From Chloroflexota bacterium (GTDB lineage Bacteria > Chloroflexota > Anaerolineae > Anaerolineales > Villigracilaceae): DNA of 64,000 nt. The stretch spans positions 1 to 64,000 of the forward strand of contig JACAET010000057.1 in assembly GCA_013388685.1 (NCBI GenBank). Reading direction: 5' to 3'. Position numbers and translations under genes: made by a program. Positions 40,355-48,729 of the stretch are shown one piece after another; positions within the stretch are counted from its first letter, which is position 1, and each line of letters opens with the position of its first letter. The notes beneath the pieces are model-generated. The model saw only the letters and a program-made list of their open reading frames with translations. It was not told the DNA's origin and ran no database searches.

Positions 40355-40368
40355 TATAATACGCCTCA
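40355..40368 (+). promoter_or_regulatory. -10 box giving a leaderless transcript of the G5/3D gene
   Basis: TATAAT at 40355-40360, predicted initiation at 40367, ATG at 40368. No Shine-Dalgarno sequence is present. Confidence 0.55.
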
Positions 40369-41564
40369 TGAAACTCTCTCGCGGGCTGGTTTTGCTCCTC
40401 GGTCTCCTCATCGCCTGCCAGCCAGCCCCCCTCCCCGCGGTCACTGTCATTGACGGCGACCGGGTCATCACTGTTCGAACTGACCGACGCGTCCCTGCAG
40501 AAATTCTCGCGCAGGCAAATATCGTCGTTGACCCGCTGGACCGCATCCTCGCCAACGGGACGCCCGTCGCGCCAGACGAAACCCTGACCAGCCGGGGCGC
40601 GCTCATTCTGCAACTCCGCCGACATGTGGAAGTCCTCCTGAGCGAGCCGCGCGGGCAGATCAAATTGATAACCACCGCCTTCACGGTCGGAGAAGCGCTG
40701 GCAGAGGCGGGATACTCGCCGTATGCCGGCGACATCGTTCAACCGCCGTTGAATTCGCCCATTCAAAACGGTATGACGATTACCGTCGCAGCCTCGAACA
40801 CATTGTTCATTACCGCAGACGGCAAAACGATGGAATTCCGATCTTCCGCCCGCACGGTGGGGGAAGCGCTGGCTGAGGCGGGGATTCCGCTCCTGGGGCT
40901 CGATTACAGCCTCCCGCCGGAGAATGAAGCGCCTCCGCCCGATGGGCAAATCAAAGTCGTGCGGGTGAGCGAGTCCGTTCTGCTGGCGCAAAAATCCGTC
41001 CCCTTCCAAAGCGAGCTGGTCGCCTCGGCGGAGGTCCCGCTCGACCAGACGCAAATCCTATCCCCCGGCGAAAACGGATTGAGCGTACAACGCATTCGGG
41101 TGCGGTATGAAGACGGGGTCGAGGTCGGGCGCATGACCGAAGAGGAAACCGTCGTAAGAGCGCCAAAGAACCGCACGCTTGCCTACGGCACCAAGATCGA
41201 AATCAAGACCGCCGTCGTAAACGGCGTGACGATCGAATACTGGCGCGCCGTGCAAATGTACGCCACGTCCTATTCGCCCTGTAGAGTCGGCACAAGCGCC
41301 TGCAGTTCCATCACCGCAAGCGGAGCGCAACTGACGAAAGGGATCGTGGCGCTCAGGACCGATCTGTACAGAGCCATGAAAGGGCAGGCGCTGTTCATCC
41401 CCGGTTACGGCTTTGCCACCGTGGCAGATGCCTGCCCGGGCTGTGTCGGCAAGCCGTGGATAGACCTGGGCTTCAGCGATGAAGATTACGAAGGCTGGCA
41501 CTCCTGGGTGACGGTTTATTTCCTCACACCGGTTCCGCAAAACATCGTCTATGTGTTGGAATGA
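40368..41564 (+). CDS. YabE-like wall protein with ubiquitin-like, G5 and 3D domains
   Basis: The 398-residue protein has an N-terminal lipobox-like signal (L-L-L-G-L-L-I-A-C, Cys17). Two DUF348 ubiquitin-like repeats follow (about 25-80 and 145-210; both contain V-G-E-A-L-A-E-A-G), then a G5-type domain (about 215-295) and a C-terminal 3D domain (A-T-S-Y-S-P-C, then T-V-A-D-A-C-P-G-C and W-I-D-L-G-F). The 3D domain is the lytic-transglycosylase-like fold with a catalytic aspartate, so the protein probably cleaves or remodels peptidoglycan outside the cell. Four cysteines may form disulfides, fitting the VKOR nearby. It is followed by a LytR-CpsA-Psr gene three bases downstream. Confidence 0.87.
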   Translation: MKLSRGLVLLLGLLIACQPAPLPAVTVIDGDRVITVRTDRRVPAEILAQANIVVDPLDRILANGTPVAPDETLTSRGALILQLRRHVEVLLSEPRGQIKLITTAFTVGEALAEAGYSPYAGDIVQPPLNSPIQNGMTITVAASNTLFITADGKTMEFRSSARTVGEALAEAGIPLLGLDYSLPPENEAPPPDGQIKVVRVSESVLLAQKSVPFQSELVASAEVPLDQTQILSPGENGLSVQRIRVRYEDGVEVGRMTEEETVVRAPKNRTLAYGTKIEIKTAVVNGVTIEYWRAVQMYATSYSPCRVGTSACSSITASGAQLTKGIVALRTDLYRAMKGQALFIPGYGFATVADACPGCVGKPWIDLGFSDEDYEGWHSWVTVYFLTPVPQNIVYVLE

Positions 41565-41567
41565 GTC

Positions 41568-42719
41568 ATGTCCAACATCGAGAAATTCCTGCTCGCTCTT
41601 CTCTCCCTGCTCATCCTTGCCCTGGCGGGGACCCTGATGCGTCTGTATCGAACCGCGTGGAGACAGCCCCTGGCCCCCGCCCTGGCCACCCCTTTCAGAC
41701 TCCCGCCCACCTGGACGCTAAATTCCACGCAGGATATTTCGCCTCCTCCCACGCCTGAAATTGCCGCGGTTACCGAATCGTTATCCTCAACCGAAAGCGT
41801 CGCGCCACCCGCCGCCAGTGCGTGCGGAGGCGCTTCGCCGATGTTCATCCTGCTCATCGGCAGCGACGCACGCGCAAACAGCTACAAATATGGGCTTGCC
41901 GATGTCATCCGCCTGGCGCGCGTGGACTTCCAAAACCTCAGGGTGACAATCCTGGATTTTCCGCGCGACCTGTGGGTGCAGATCCCCGATATCGCGGATA
42001 ACCTCAACGGGCAGAATTACGAAAAATTGAATCAAGCCTATTTATACGGCAACCCGGGCTTCGGCTACTCGGACGATCCGGCAGGAGGACCGGGATTGCT
42101 TGCACGCACGCTGACCCTGAACTTTGAGACACAAATCGATCAATATGTCGCGGTCAATATGCGGACATTCGAAAAGATCGTCGATGCGGTCGGCGGCGTG
42201 GATGTCGTCCTGCCCCATACTGTGGATGGACGCACCGAAGATGATCGGGACGAACGCCTGCTCTTCGAGGAAGGTGCGCATCACCTGAACGGGGAACAGG
42301 CGCTTACGCTCTCGCGTATTCGTATCAAAGGGGTGTTCACGCGTGCAGATCACCAAAGCCTGGTGCTCTGCGCCCTGCGCGATAAACTTGTCAGCCCCGG
42401 CGTGATCACCCGGCTTCCCAATCTGATCGAAGCCTTCCGCGGTTCCGTGCAAACATCGCTCAGCCTCGAACAACTCAGCCAACTTGCCTGCCTGGGCACG
42501 CAGATCGAGCCGCAACATATTATTTTCGGCAGTTTTCCGCGAGAACTCTTCGAATCGACGCGCGTCTACGATCCGGTCTTCGGCAAAGGGGTGGCTGTCT
42601 GGAAGGCGGATTTCACCGTCCTGAGAGATTATGCAGGGCGTTTCACCCGTGGAGAATGGCCCCAGGCGGACGGCGCGTTCAACAATCCCGACCCGGGAGA
42701 TACCTTCATTTGCAAATGA
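41568..42719 (+). CDS. LytR-CpsA-Psr family cell-wall polymer ligase
   Basis: The 383-residue protein has an N-terminal transmembrane anchor (about 5-25), a Pro/Thr-rich stretch, and the LCP domain (about 85-330): L-I-G-S-D-A-R, A-D-V-I-R-L-A-R-V-D, D-F-P-R-D-L-W-V, and the arginine-containing S-R-I-R-I-K-G-V-F-T-R-A-D-H-Q. LCP proteins transfer lipid-linked glycopolymers such as teichoic acids or capsule to peptidoglycan. Such a polymer could be the acceptor of the Dlt-like cassette, though the genes are 17 kb apart. It overlaps ksgA by four bases (ATGA). Confidence 0.9.
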   Translation: MSNIEKFLLALLSLLILALAGTLMRLYRTAWRQPLAPALATPFRLPPTWTLNSTQDISPPPTPEIAAVTESLSSTESVAPPAASACGGASPMFILLIGSDARANSYKYGLADVIRLARVDFQNLRVTILDFPRDLWVQIPDIADNLNGQNYEKLNQAYLYGNPGFGYSDDPAGGPGLLARTLTLNFETQIDQYVAVNMRTFEKIVDAVGGVDVVLPHTVDGRTEDDRDERLLFEEGAHHLNGEQALTLSRIRIKGVFTRADHQSLVLCALRDKLVSPGVITRLPNLIEAFRGSVQTSLSLEQLSQLACLGTQIEPQHIIFGSFPRELFESTRVYDPVFGKGVAVWKADFTVLRDYAGRFTRGEWPQADGAFNNPDPGDTFICK

Positions 42720-43555
42720 ATGAGATACCTCCGCTTCACGTCTCCGCCCTGCTCAAACAATACGGCTTGCGCGCCGATAAGAGACTCGGGCAAAACTTTC
42801 TCCAGGACTCGCACACGCTGGAGTCCATCGTTACCGCCGCGGGCATCCTGCCGGAGGATACCGTCCTTGAGATCGGTCCTGGGCTGGGGAGCCTGACGCG
42901 CTACCTGGCGGTCGCCGCGAAGCGGGTCGTTACCGTCGAACTGGACGAAGACCTGATCCCGCCGTTGCGAACCGTCCTCAAACCCTACGAGAATGTGCAG
43001 ATCGTTCACGGGGATATTCTGAAGCTCTCGCCGGGGGAACTCATCCGCGAAGGGGGGTATCTGGTGGTCGCCAACATTCCCTATTACATCACCTCCGCCA
43101 TTCTCCGTCATCTCTTAGAGCAGGAATCCAAACCGCGCCGGATGGTGCTCACCATCCAAAAGGAGGTTGCGGAACGCGTCTGCGCGGGTCCGGGCGATAT
43201 GAGTCTTTTAGCATTAAGTGTACAGGTGTACGGGGAGCCTCGTATTGCAAGGCGCATCCCTGCAAGCGCGTTCTTCCCCGCTCCCAAAGTGGATTCAGCC
43301 GTCCTGTGCGTGGAAATTTACGCCTCGCCAAAAATCCAACCGGAACTGCTGGATACCTTCTTCCAACTCATCAAAGCGGGGTTCAGTCAAAAGCGCAAGA
43401 CGCTGCGCAACTCGCTTTCCGCGGGTTTGAATTTGCCCCGCGAGGAAACGGAACGTCTGCTCGAGACGGCAGGCCTGGATCCCATGCGCCGCGCAGAAAT
43501 GCTCGACATTGCAGAATGGCGAAGACTGGTTGAAAGCGTTCGATCTAGGGGTTGA
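42716..43555 (+). CDS. ksgA: 16S rRNA (adenine(1518)-N6/adenine(1519)-N6)-dimethyltransferase
   Basis: The 279-residue protein matches KsgA: K-R-L-G-Q-N-F-L-Q-D (N-terminal RNA-binding loop), motif I V-L-E-I-G-P-G-L-G-S-L-T, and the catalytic N-I-P-Y-Y-I-T-S. It dimethylates two adjacent adenines in helix 45 of 16S rRNA. ATG at 42716 overlaps the stop codon of the LCP gene; an earlier in-frame start would run inside that gene. The 3' end overlaps by 11 bases the stop region of the convergent lipoprotein gene. Confidence 0.94.
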   Translation: MNEIPPLHVSALLKQYGLRADKRLGQNFLQDSHTLESIVTAAGILPEDTVLEIGPGLGSLTRYLAVAAKRVVTVELDEDLIPPLRTVLKPYENVQIVHGDILKLSPGELIREGGYLVVANIPYYITSAILRHLLEQESKPRRMVLTIQKEVAERVCAGPGDMSLLALSVQVYGEPRIARRIPASAFFPAPKVDSAVLCVEIYASPKIQPELLDTFFQLIKAGFSQKRKTLRNSLSAGLNLPREETERLLETAGLDPMRRAEMLDIAEWRRLVESVRSRG

Positions 43556-45356
43556 GCGCACAGCGGAAACCGATATCGCTGTCCTGCGCATCGGCGCCCG
43601 CCCAGTCGCGGTGCGCGGACTGTAATCCAATGTAAGAACTCCCCCACGATCCGCCGCGCAACACCCGATAATAACCAAAAGAGGGACCTTGCGGGTTTTC
43701 CGCGGGCGACACTTTATAATAGTCCGCGTCGTAGCGGTCGTTCACCCACTCCGCAACGTTTCCCGCCATCTCGTATATCCCCAATGGGCTGAGTCCCAAC
43801 GGCAAACTGCCCGTTTCCACTGTGCTGTTGCCGCATCCCAGAAATTGCGAACGGGTGCAGGCAGGCGCTTTATCCCCCCAGGGGAAGCGATACCCGTCAT
43901 GCCCTCTGGCGGCATATTCCCATTGCGCCTCCGTAGGCAGGCTTCGCCCCGCCCATGTGCAGTAAGCCGCCGCGCCATACCATGAAACGCCCACAATGGG
44001 ATACTTCTCCCGACCGCCGACCGCCTCCCATCTCCCGTTGGTTTGAGTCACCCACACCAGCGGCTCTTTCAAATCCAGCCAGGGCACTCCGCCCTCGGTT
44101 CGATTCCCCACCTCGTTCAGAAACTGCGCGTACATCGCGGTCGTCACCTCGGTTTGATCCATCCAATACGCGGTCAGAGAAACGCGGTGGATCGGGCGCG
44201 CATCCAGATCTCCCAGCGTGTACCCCATGTCGAATTCGCCCGCCGGGATATAAACCAGCGTCATGCCGTCTACAGAAGAGACCATCGTCTCTCCCGCCCG
44301 GTATGTTGCCTGCGGTGGAGGCGTGGGCAAAGCGGCAGGCTCGGTCACGATCAGCGGGGCGGCGGAACGGGTAATTTCCCGCCGCACCAGATCAAGCACC
44401 TGGAGAGCGGTCAGGTTGCGCATCTGCATCCCATAGGCGAGATATTCGGGTTTGGAATAATCGGTGAAGGACGCCGTTGGGGCAAAAGTCAGATGATCGG
44501 AATTCCGCATACCTTGTTGCGGCAGCGGCTGGACAGCCCGCCAGAAATTCCAAAGCGGCAGTTGATATTCCAGCGCAAGTTTGGCGGTCACGTAATTGAT
44601 GTAATGATCGCCCTCGTCGTTGTCCGCCTTGGTACTGAGGATCGGCACCACGCCCTGATCTATGCTGTGTTCGATGATGCGGCGCAGACGCCCCTCGAAG
44701 GGAGTCTTATCGAGTTTGACGTCGTACGCTTCGTTCGTCCCCAGAGAAATGATCGCGAAACTTGGACGATGCCTGCGGTATTCGCAATCCAGCGGAGTTT
44801 CATTGCTGGCGCATTGTTTCCAGTCCGACCACAAGGACGCCAACACCCCGGCGGTACTTAATCCCTTTTTGGCGGCGAGGCTTTCCCTTCCAAACGAGCC
44901 TTTAAAATACTCAATGGTCGGTTGCAATTCCGAGAAGTCGCCGAGATTGTACACGCCCGCCCCGCGGTCATAATCAGCCAGAAAATATGGATTGGTGCTG
45001 TGACAATCTCCGATTTTCGAAAAGGCATTCGGGTTGTTGCCCATGATCAACCCCCGCGCATAGATCTCGCGCACCCGCTCGCTGATATGGTCCGGCACAA
45101 TGGGCATTTCCATCCAAAAATCGGGAGGCAGTAACGAGACATCCATTGTTGCAACAGGCGGAAGCGAGGGCGGCGAAACCGTCGAATCCGGCTGAACATC
45201 CGGGGTCTCACTCGCCCAATCCGTTTCCAGGGCCGTTGTCGAAACCGGCGAAACGGCGGCGCCTCCCTCATCTATTGGTTCGAAACCGGCAGAACAAGAT
45301 TGGATAAAGCAAAAAACGACCAACCCGATACAGATCCGATAAAGATGAATTTTCAT
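43545..45356 (-). CDS. Lipoprotein joining an SGNH-hydrolase-like domain to a SUMF1/FGE domain
   Basis: The 603-residue protein starts at 45356 with a signal and lipobox (C-F-I-Q-S-C-S-A-G). A Pro/Ser/Thr-rich linker (about 25-75) leads to an SGNH-like domain (about 80-330; I-I-S-L-G-T-N-E-A-Y-D is block III-like, N-S-D-H-L-T-F near the end gives the His). A second linker leads to a formylglycine-generating-enzyme-sulfatase (SUMF1) domain (about 360-600; F-D-M-G, A-E-W-V-N-D-R-Y, V-L-R-G-G-S-W, D-I-G-F-R-C-A). No active-site serine block G-D-S is obvious in the SGNH part; I-G-D-C-H-S-T-N replaces it, suggesting altered or lost catalysis. Function unknown; a surface carbohydrate-modifying or binding role is plausible. 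Confidence 0.82.
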   Translation of the reverse strand: MKIHLYRICIGLVVFCFIQSCSAGFEPIDEGGAAVSPVSTTALETDWASETPDVQPDSTVSPPSLPPVATMDVSLLPPDFWMEMPIVPDHISERVREIYARGLIMGNNPNAFSKIGDCHSTNPYFLADYDRGAGVYNLGDFSELQPTIEYFKGSFGRESLAAKKGLSTAGVLASLWSDWKQCASNETPLDCEYRRHRPSFAIISLGTNEAYDVKLDKTPFEGRLRRIIEHSIDQGVVPILSTKADNDEGDHYINYVTAKLALEYQLPLWNFWRAVQPLPQQGMRNSDHLTFAPTASFTDYSKPEYLAYGMQMRNLTALQVLDLVRREITRSAAPLIVTEPAALPTPPPQATYRAGETMVSSVDGMTLVYIPAGEFDMGYTLGDLDARPIHRVSLTAYWMDQTEVTTAMYAQFLNEVGNRTEGGVPWLDLKEPLVWVTQTNGRWEAVGGREKYPIVGVSWYGAAAYCTWAGRSLPTEAQWEYAARGHDGYRFPWGDKAPACTRSQFLGCGNSTVETGSLPLGLSPLGIYEMAGNVAEWVNDRYDADYYKVSPAENPQGPSFGYYRVLRGGSWGSSYIGLQSAHRDWAGADAQDSDIGFRCALNP

Positions 45357-45402
45357 GTTTCCATTCGAGAGGCAGAAAGGACCGGGAGAAACTTTCGGAA
45401 TT

Positions 45403-46137
45403 TTACCCCGCCCTCCTTTGGGAACGCAAATCCCGGTAATGCCACCAGACATCCCACACCCGCACAGCCGCCTCCAACTGTATGCGCAGGGACATTTTCG
45501 ATTTGCCCCACCGGCGATCCGAAAAGTGAATGGGGACTTCGGCGATGTCGTAACCCAACAGATGGGCAACATACGCCATCTCCACGAGAAAGATATATCC
45601 ATTGGATCGAATGCGCTCCAGAGGAATCCCCAGCAATGCGCCGCGCTTCCACATGCGATACCCGGTCGTCACGTCGCGCAGGGGAAAGTTGAGAATGGTA
45701 CGCGCGTAGGCGTTTCCAAAAGCAGACAGCGCCTTGCGCCAAAGGGGCCAGCGTCTTGCAAGCGAGCCGCCCTTCACATAACGGGAGCCGATTACCACGT
45801 CGCAAAATTCGATCCGGCGCGCCATCTCCACCAGTACAGCGGGGTCGTGAGAGAAATCCGCATCCATCTGGACCACGACATCTGCGCCCGTCTCGAACGC
45901 CTTTGCGAATCCTTCGAGATACGCCGAGCGCAAACCGAATTTGCCTGCGCGATGCAAAACCGCCAGTTTTCCGGGATGCGAGAGCGATAAAGTTTCCGCC
46001 AGATCGCCCGTGCCGTCCGGGCTGTTATCGTCCACCACCAGCAGGGATAAATCTAACGGCAGGGAAAAAAGAGCGGAGACCAGATTGGGCAGGTTCTCCG
46101 CTTCGTTATAAGTCGGTAATACCACTGTTATTTTCAC
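45403..46137 (-). CDS. Polyprenol-phosphate mannosyl-/glycosyltransferase (DPM1-like, GT2)
   Basis: The 244-residue protein is a GT-A enzyme: V-V-L-P-T-Y-N-E-A-E-N-L-P (donor site), V-V-D-D-N-S-P-D-G-T, V-Q-M-D-A-D-F-S-H-D (metal-binding D-x-D) and G-S-R-Y-V-K-G-G. It lacks the C-terminal membrane helices of larger relatives. It should move a sugar, probably mannose from GDP-mannose, to polyprenyl phosphate for use outside the membrane. It ends 47 bases before the start of the SGNH-SUMF1 lipoprotein gene in the same direction. Confidence 0.9.
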   Translation of the reverse strand: MKITVVLPTYNEAENLPNLVSALFSLPLDLSLLVVDDNSPDGTGDLAETLSLSHPGKLAVLHRAGKFGLRSAYLEGFAKAFETGADVVVQMDADFSHDPAVLVEMARRIEFCDVVIGSRYVKGGSLARRWPLWRKALSAFGNAYARTILNFPLRDVTTGYRMWKRGALLGIPLERIRSNGYIFLVEMAYVAHLLGYDIAEVPIHFSDRRWGKSKMSLRIQLEAAVRVWDVWWHYRDLRSQRRAG

Positions 46138-46221
46138 AATTGCTGGCTGTGCGCGTACAATTACAAAGGTTTTATCGTTCGACAGACGCTTTGGGGACGT
46201 TCTGCCTAAGAGGGCGGGCTA

Positions 46222-47070
46222 TTATTTGCTCAACAATTCCTTCTTCAACTGGTCTACGCTCGAAAAACGTCCGAACACGGAAGGCACATCCATGATTTTG
46301 ATCGAAAGTCTGTCGGGGCGTTTGGATGCCTGTTCCCGGTCCTTGATCGGGTAGAAATAATCGAGGGACTGTTCGAGCCGCGAACGGATTTTTTCCTGAA
46401 AGGAAGCCATGGCGGCGGGCGGCATGACGACAATGAAATCGGTCGGGCTGATATGTCCCAGAAAATCGTCCGCGCCGCCCGCTTCTTTGATCGTATTATG
46501 AATCATCAGGCTGATGGCGCGCAACACATCATCCGAAGCGACGAAGCCGTACAATTCCCGGAAGGAGTCAAGATGAATGATGGAGATATGGAGCAACGCC
46601 CACCCGCTTTTATGGATGACGTCTGAAAGACGCTCGTCCACCAGGGCTCCTTCGGGCAGACCGCTGACCGGGTTGGTGAGCGATCCTTGGCTGACGCGCT
46701 TGAGCGCATTACGGACGCGCAGCCGCAATTCCTGCACGTCGAATGGTTTTGTGATGTAATCGTCTGCGCCTACTTCAAAGCCTTGCAAACGATCCACGCG
46801 TTCGCGCTTTTCCGTCAGAAAAATAATCGGAATTTCCTGCGTGCGGCGATCGGCGCGCAAACGGCGCGCCACTTCGTAACCGTCAATATCGGGAAGACGA
46901 ATATCCAGAATGATGATATCAGGCGAGATGCTCTGCCCGGCGCGCACGCCATCCTCCCCCCAATTGACGGTAAATACTTCATACCCCTGCACGCGGAAAT
47001 AAGCGTTCAGCATCTCCGCCACATCGGGGTCGTCCTCGACGATCAGGATCTTGTGCTTGGCGTCTGCCAC
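46222..47070 (-). CDS. Response regulator with degenerate GGDEF-like output domain
   Basis: The GTG at 47070 with AGAGGGG upstream begins a 282-residue protein. Residues 5-120 are a receiver domain: acidic pair E-D-D, phospho-acceptor Asp56 (I-L-D-I-R-L-P-D), T/S-E and K-P-F (Y-I-T-K-P-F-D). Residues about 130-275 have the fold of a diguanylate cyclase domain (N-P-V-S-G-L-P start; S-I-I-H-L-D-S-F-R-E-L), but the active site G-G-D/E-E-F is replaced by S-P-T-D-F, so it cannot make c-di-GMP by the known mechanism and may only bind partners or nucleotide. Last gene of the roadblock-V4R-regulator set. Confidence 0.87.
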   Translation of the reverse strand: MADAKHKILIVEDDPDVAEMLNAYFRVQGYEVFTVNWGEDGVRAGQSISPDIIILDIRLPDIDGYEVARRLRADRRTQEIPIIFLTEKRERVDRLQGFEVGADDYITKPFDVQELRLRVRNALKRVSQGSLTNPVSGLPEGALVDERLSDVIHKSGWALLHISIIHLDSFRELYGFVASDDVLRAISLMIHNTIKEAGGADDFLGHISPTDFIVVMPPAAMASFQEKIRSRLEQSLDYFYPIKDREQASKRPDRLSIKIMDVPSVFGRFSSVDQLKKELLSK

Positions 47071-47080
47071 AGTTCCCCTC

Positions 47081-47716
47081 TTAAGAGATCGGTTCTTTTT
47101 GAATGACAAACTCGCAGACCGCGTCCCCCATGGCGACACACTTGGATTCGTTCACACGGAATTCATTGCCTCCCGACACCCATTTCAGGGACTCTTGAAG
47201 CAAGCCGGTCGCCACAAAGCAGACGGGTTTGTCCACATTGGTGCGTCCCCAGCATACGGGACACTTGTGGATGGTCCAGATGAATTCCGTTTCTTTTTCC
47301 TCCACCGTGCTGTATTGGTCGCTTAATTGGGAAAAGATCTTCGCAAAAGCAGGCAGTCCGATTCTGAGTTTGGATTGAAGCGGCAGGACGACAAACGCCA
47401 GGTCTGCCGCGCCGGCGAGAGCGCCGAAATTCTTCAACGCGTCGGAGAAGGTGGCACGTCCGGCGCGCAAAGCCAAGCCCCGTCCGCCGCGCGGACCGTA
47501 CATTTCCTCCAAGGCAATGCCTATCGCCGAAAGTTCGGCAAAATCGAAACCTTTGTCCAGGTTATCTGGAGGATAGTTTTCAATATAATGGTTCAACCCT
47601 GCCAAATTGAGAATAGCGTTGAGACCATTCCTTCCCATCACTTCTTCCAGCGACTTGATCATAATCAGACCGAACTTGTTGGGATAATATAAACCGCTTT
47701 TTTGAACGGGGCTCAT
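47081..47716 (-). CDS. V4R-domain sensor protein
   Basis: The 211-residue protein has a C-terminal V4R (4-vinyl-reductase) domain of the heme-NO-binding-related fold, with C-P-V-C-W-G, and the typical ending E-S-K-C-V-A-M-G-D-A-V-C-E-F. These cysteines may form a metal or ligand site. V4R domains sense hydrophobic molecules or gases and occur next to signalling genes. The N-terminal half is helical. It sits between the roadblock gene (12-bp gap) and the response regulator (10-bp gap), so it probably forms part of one signalling complex. Confidence 0.82.
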   Translation of the reverse strand: MSPVQKSGLYYPNKFGLIMIKSLEEVMGRNGLNAILNLAGLNHYIENYPPDNLDKGFDFAELSAIGIALEEMYGPRGGRGLALRAGRATFSDALKNFGALAGAADLAFVVLPLQSKLRIGLPAFAKIFSQLSDQYSTVEEKETEFIWTIHKCPVCWGRTNVDKPVCFVATGLLQESLKWVSGGNEFRVNESKCVAMGDAVCEFVIQKEPIS

Positions 47717-47728
47717 ACTCGACTCCAG

Positions 47729-48100
47729 TTAGATCAGTTTTGCGAGATCTTCCGTGGCGCGCCTCATATCCAGGAAAATCAAGCCTAGTTTCGCCTGCTC
47801 GCGGGCTAACGCGGTAAGTACGGCTTCCTCGCCCACCGACATCAGCACGACATATCCCTTTTCCCCTTTGATATAGACCTGCTCCAAGGAGCCTCTACCC
47901 AACTCTGTTGCAATCCGTTCGCCGAGGGACAACATTGCCGCAGACATCGCCGAAACACGATCCTCTTCCACCCCTTGAGGCAGCGCGGAGGCGATGCTCA
48001 ATCCATCCACACTGACCACTGCAGATGCCTCTATATCGGTCGAAGACGCCTGCAACTCCCGAAGACGATCAACCATTTGTTGCGTTCGTGACTTGGACAA
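47729..48100 (-). CDS. Roadblock/LC7 domain protein
   Basis: A TTG at 48100 with AGGAGG six bases upstream is the best start, giving 123 residues. The roadblock fold is recognised by A-S-A-V-V-S-V-D-G-L-S-I-A-S-A-L and V-Y-I-K-G-E-K-G-Y-V-V-L-M-S-V-G. Such proteins regulate small Ras-like GTPases (MglB on MglA) or serve as dimer platforms. No GTPase gene accompanies it here. It is the first of three tightly spaced genes with the V4R sensor and the regulator. Confidence 0.85.
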   Translation of the reverse strand: MSKSRTQQMVDRLRELQASSTDIEASAVVSVDGLSIASALPQGVEEDRVSAMSAAMLSLGERIATELGRGSLEQVYIKGEKGYVVLMSVGEEAVLTALAREQAKLGLIFLDMRRATEDLAKLI

Positions 48101-48377
48101 GACAGCCCTCCTGCACAGAAAAGTTCTCCGGCAAATAAACGACCGGATTTTCGACAAGGATAGCAGATAATATAGCGTAGTGAGGAAAATGTGTCAAGCC
48201 GGCATGGCGAATCGCAAGGGCAACCCTAACGGAATTGCAAATGCAGTCTCTCAGTTCGTCATTTTCGATAAAACGTAATCATGAACGGACTCATCAGGCA
48301 GGCTTCCCCTCCCGTGTGGAAATGAACGCAGGATCAGCCCATGCCGAAGGGTCTGGGGTCCGAAGGTTGGCGGTATA
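48101..48377. other. Spacer between roadblock gene and tRNA-Asp promoter
   Basis: About 277 bases. Minus-strand TATATTATC near 48168-48176 may be the -10 region of the roadblock operon. No open frame with a ribosome binding site, no SRP RNA or tmRNA signature was found. Confidence 0.4.
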
Positions 48378-48406
48378 TTGACACAACCCTACCCGCATGG
48401 TAAACT
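48378..48406 (+). promoter_or_regulatory. Sigma-70 promoter for tRNA-Asp
   Basis: TTGACA (48378-48383), 17-base spacer, TAAACT (48401-48406). Start near 48413, twelve bases before the mature tRNA. Confidence 0.75.
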
Positions 48407-48424
48407 CTCGCCCGCTTGTTAGAG

Positions 48425-48498
48425 GGTCCCGTGGTGTAGCGGCCTAACATGCGGCCCTGTCAAGGCCGAGATCGCGGGTTCGAATCCCGTCGGGACCG
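48425..48498 (+). tRNA. tRNA-Asp (anticodon GTC)
   Basis: Acceptor GGTCCCG pairs with CGGGACC, anticodon loop CTGTCAA holds GTC, and the T-loop is TTCGAAT. Length is 74 bases including the G discriminator; CCA is not encoded. The gene has its own promoter and terminator. Confidence 0.95.
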
Positions 48499-48519
48499 CA
48501 GAATCTGCCATCTGCACAT

Positions 48520-48567
48520 AAACTCCCGGTTTTCGATGGGCGCATGACATCGGAGACCGGGGGTTTT
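48520..48567 (+). terminator. Intrinsic terminator after tRNA-Asp
   Basis: AAACTCCCGGT (48520-48530) pairs with ACCGGGGGTTTT (48556-48567) and an inner CGATG/CATCG pair lengthens the stem; the 3' side ends in T-rich TTTTGTTTT. Confidence 0.75.
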
Positions 48568-48669
48568 GTTTTCCGGCGTCGAGAGAGGTGTTCACGGCAC
48601 AGGCAAAGCGAAGCGGTAAATTTCGGGGGGTCTGCCGGCTTTTGGATACCCCAGCAGTACTTGCGGCAG

Positions 48670-48697
48670 TTGTTTTACAGTCGGGATGGTATATAAT
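48670..48697 (+). promoter_or_regulatory. Promoter of the gene at 48730
   Basis: TTGTTT (48670-48675), 16-base spacer, TATAAT (48692-48697). The leader of about 26 bases contains AAAGGAAAA before the ATG. Confidence 0.6.
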
Positions 48698-48729
48698 TTA
48701 GGAAACAACCCAAACAAAAGGAAAATGCC

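Noticed and set aside
48180..48377. Possible SRP RNA or tmRNA upstream of tRNA-Asp
   Set aside because: The SRP RNA core (GGTCCGGAAGGAAGCA type) and tmRNA tRNA-like ends are absent.
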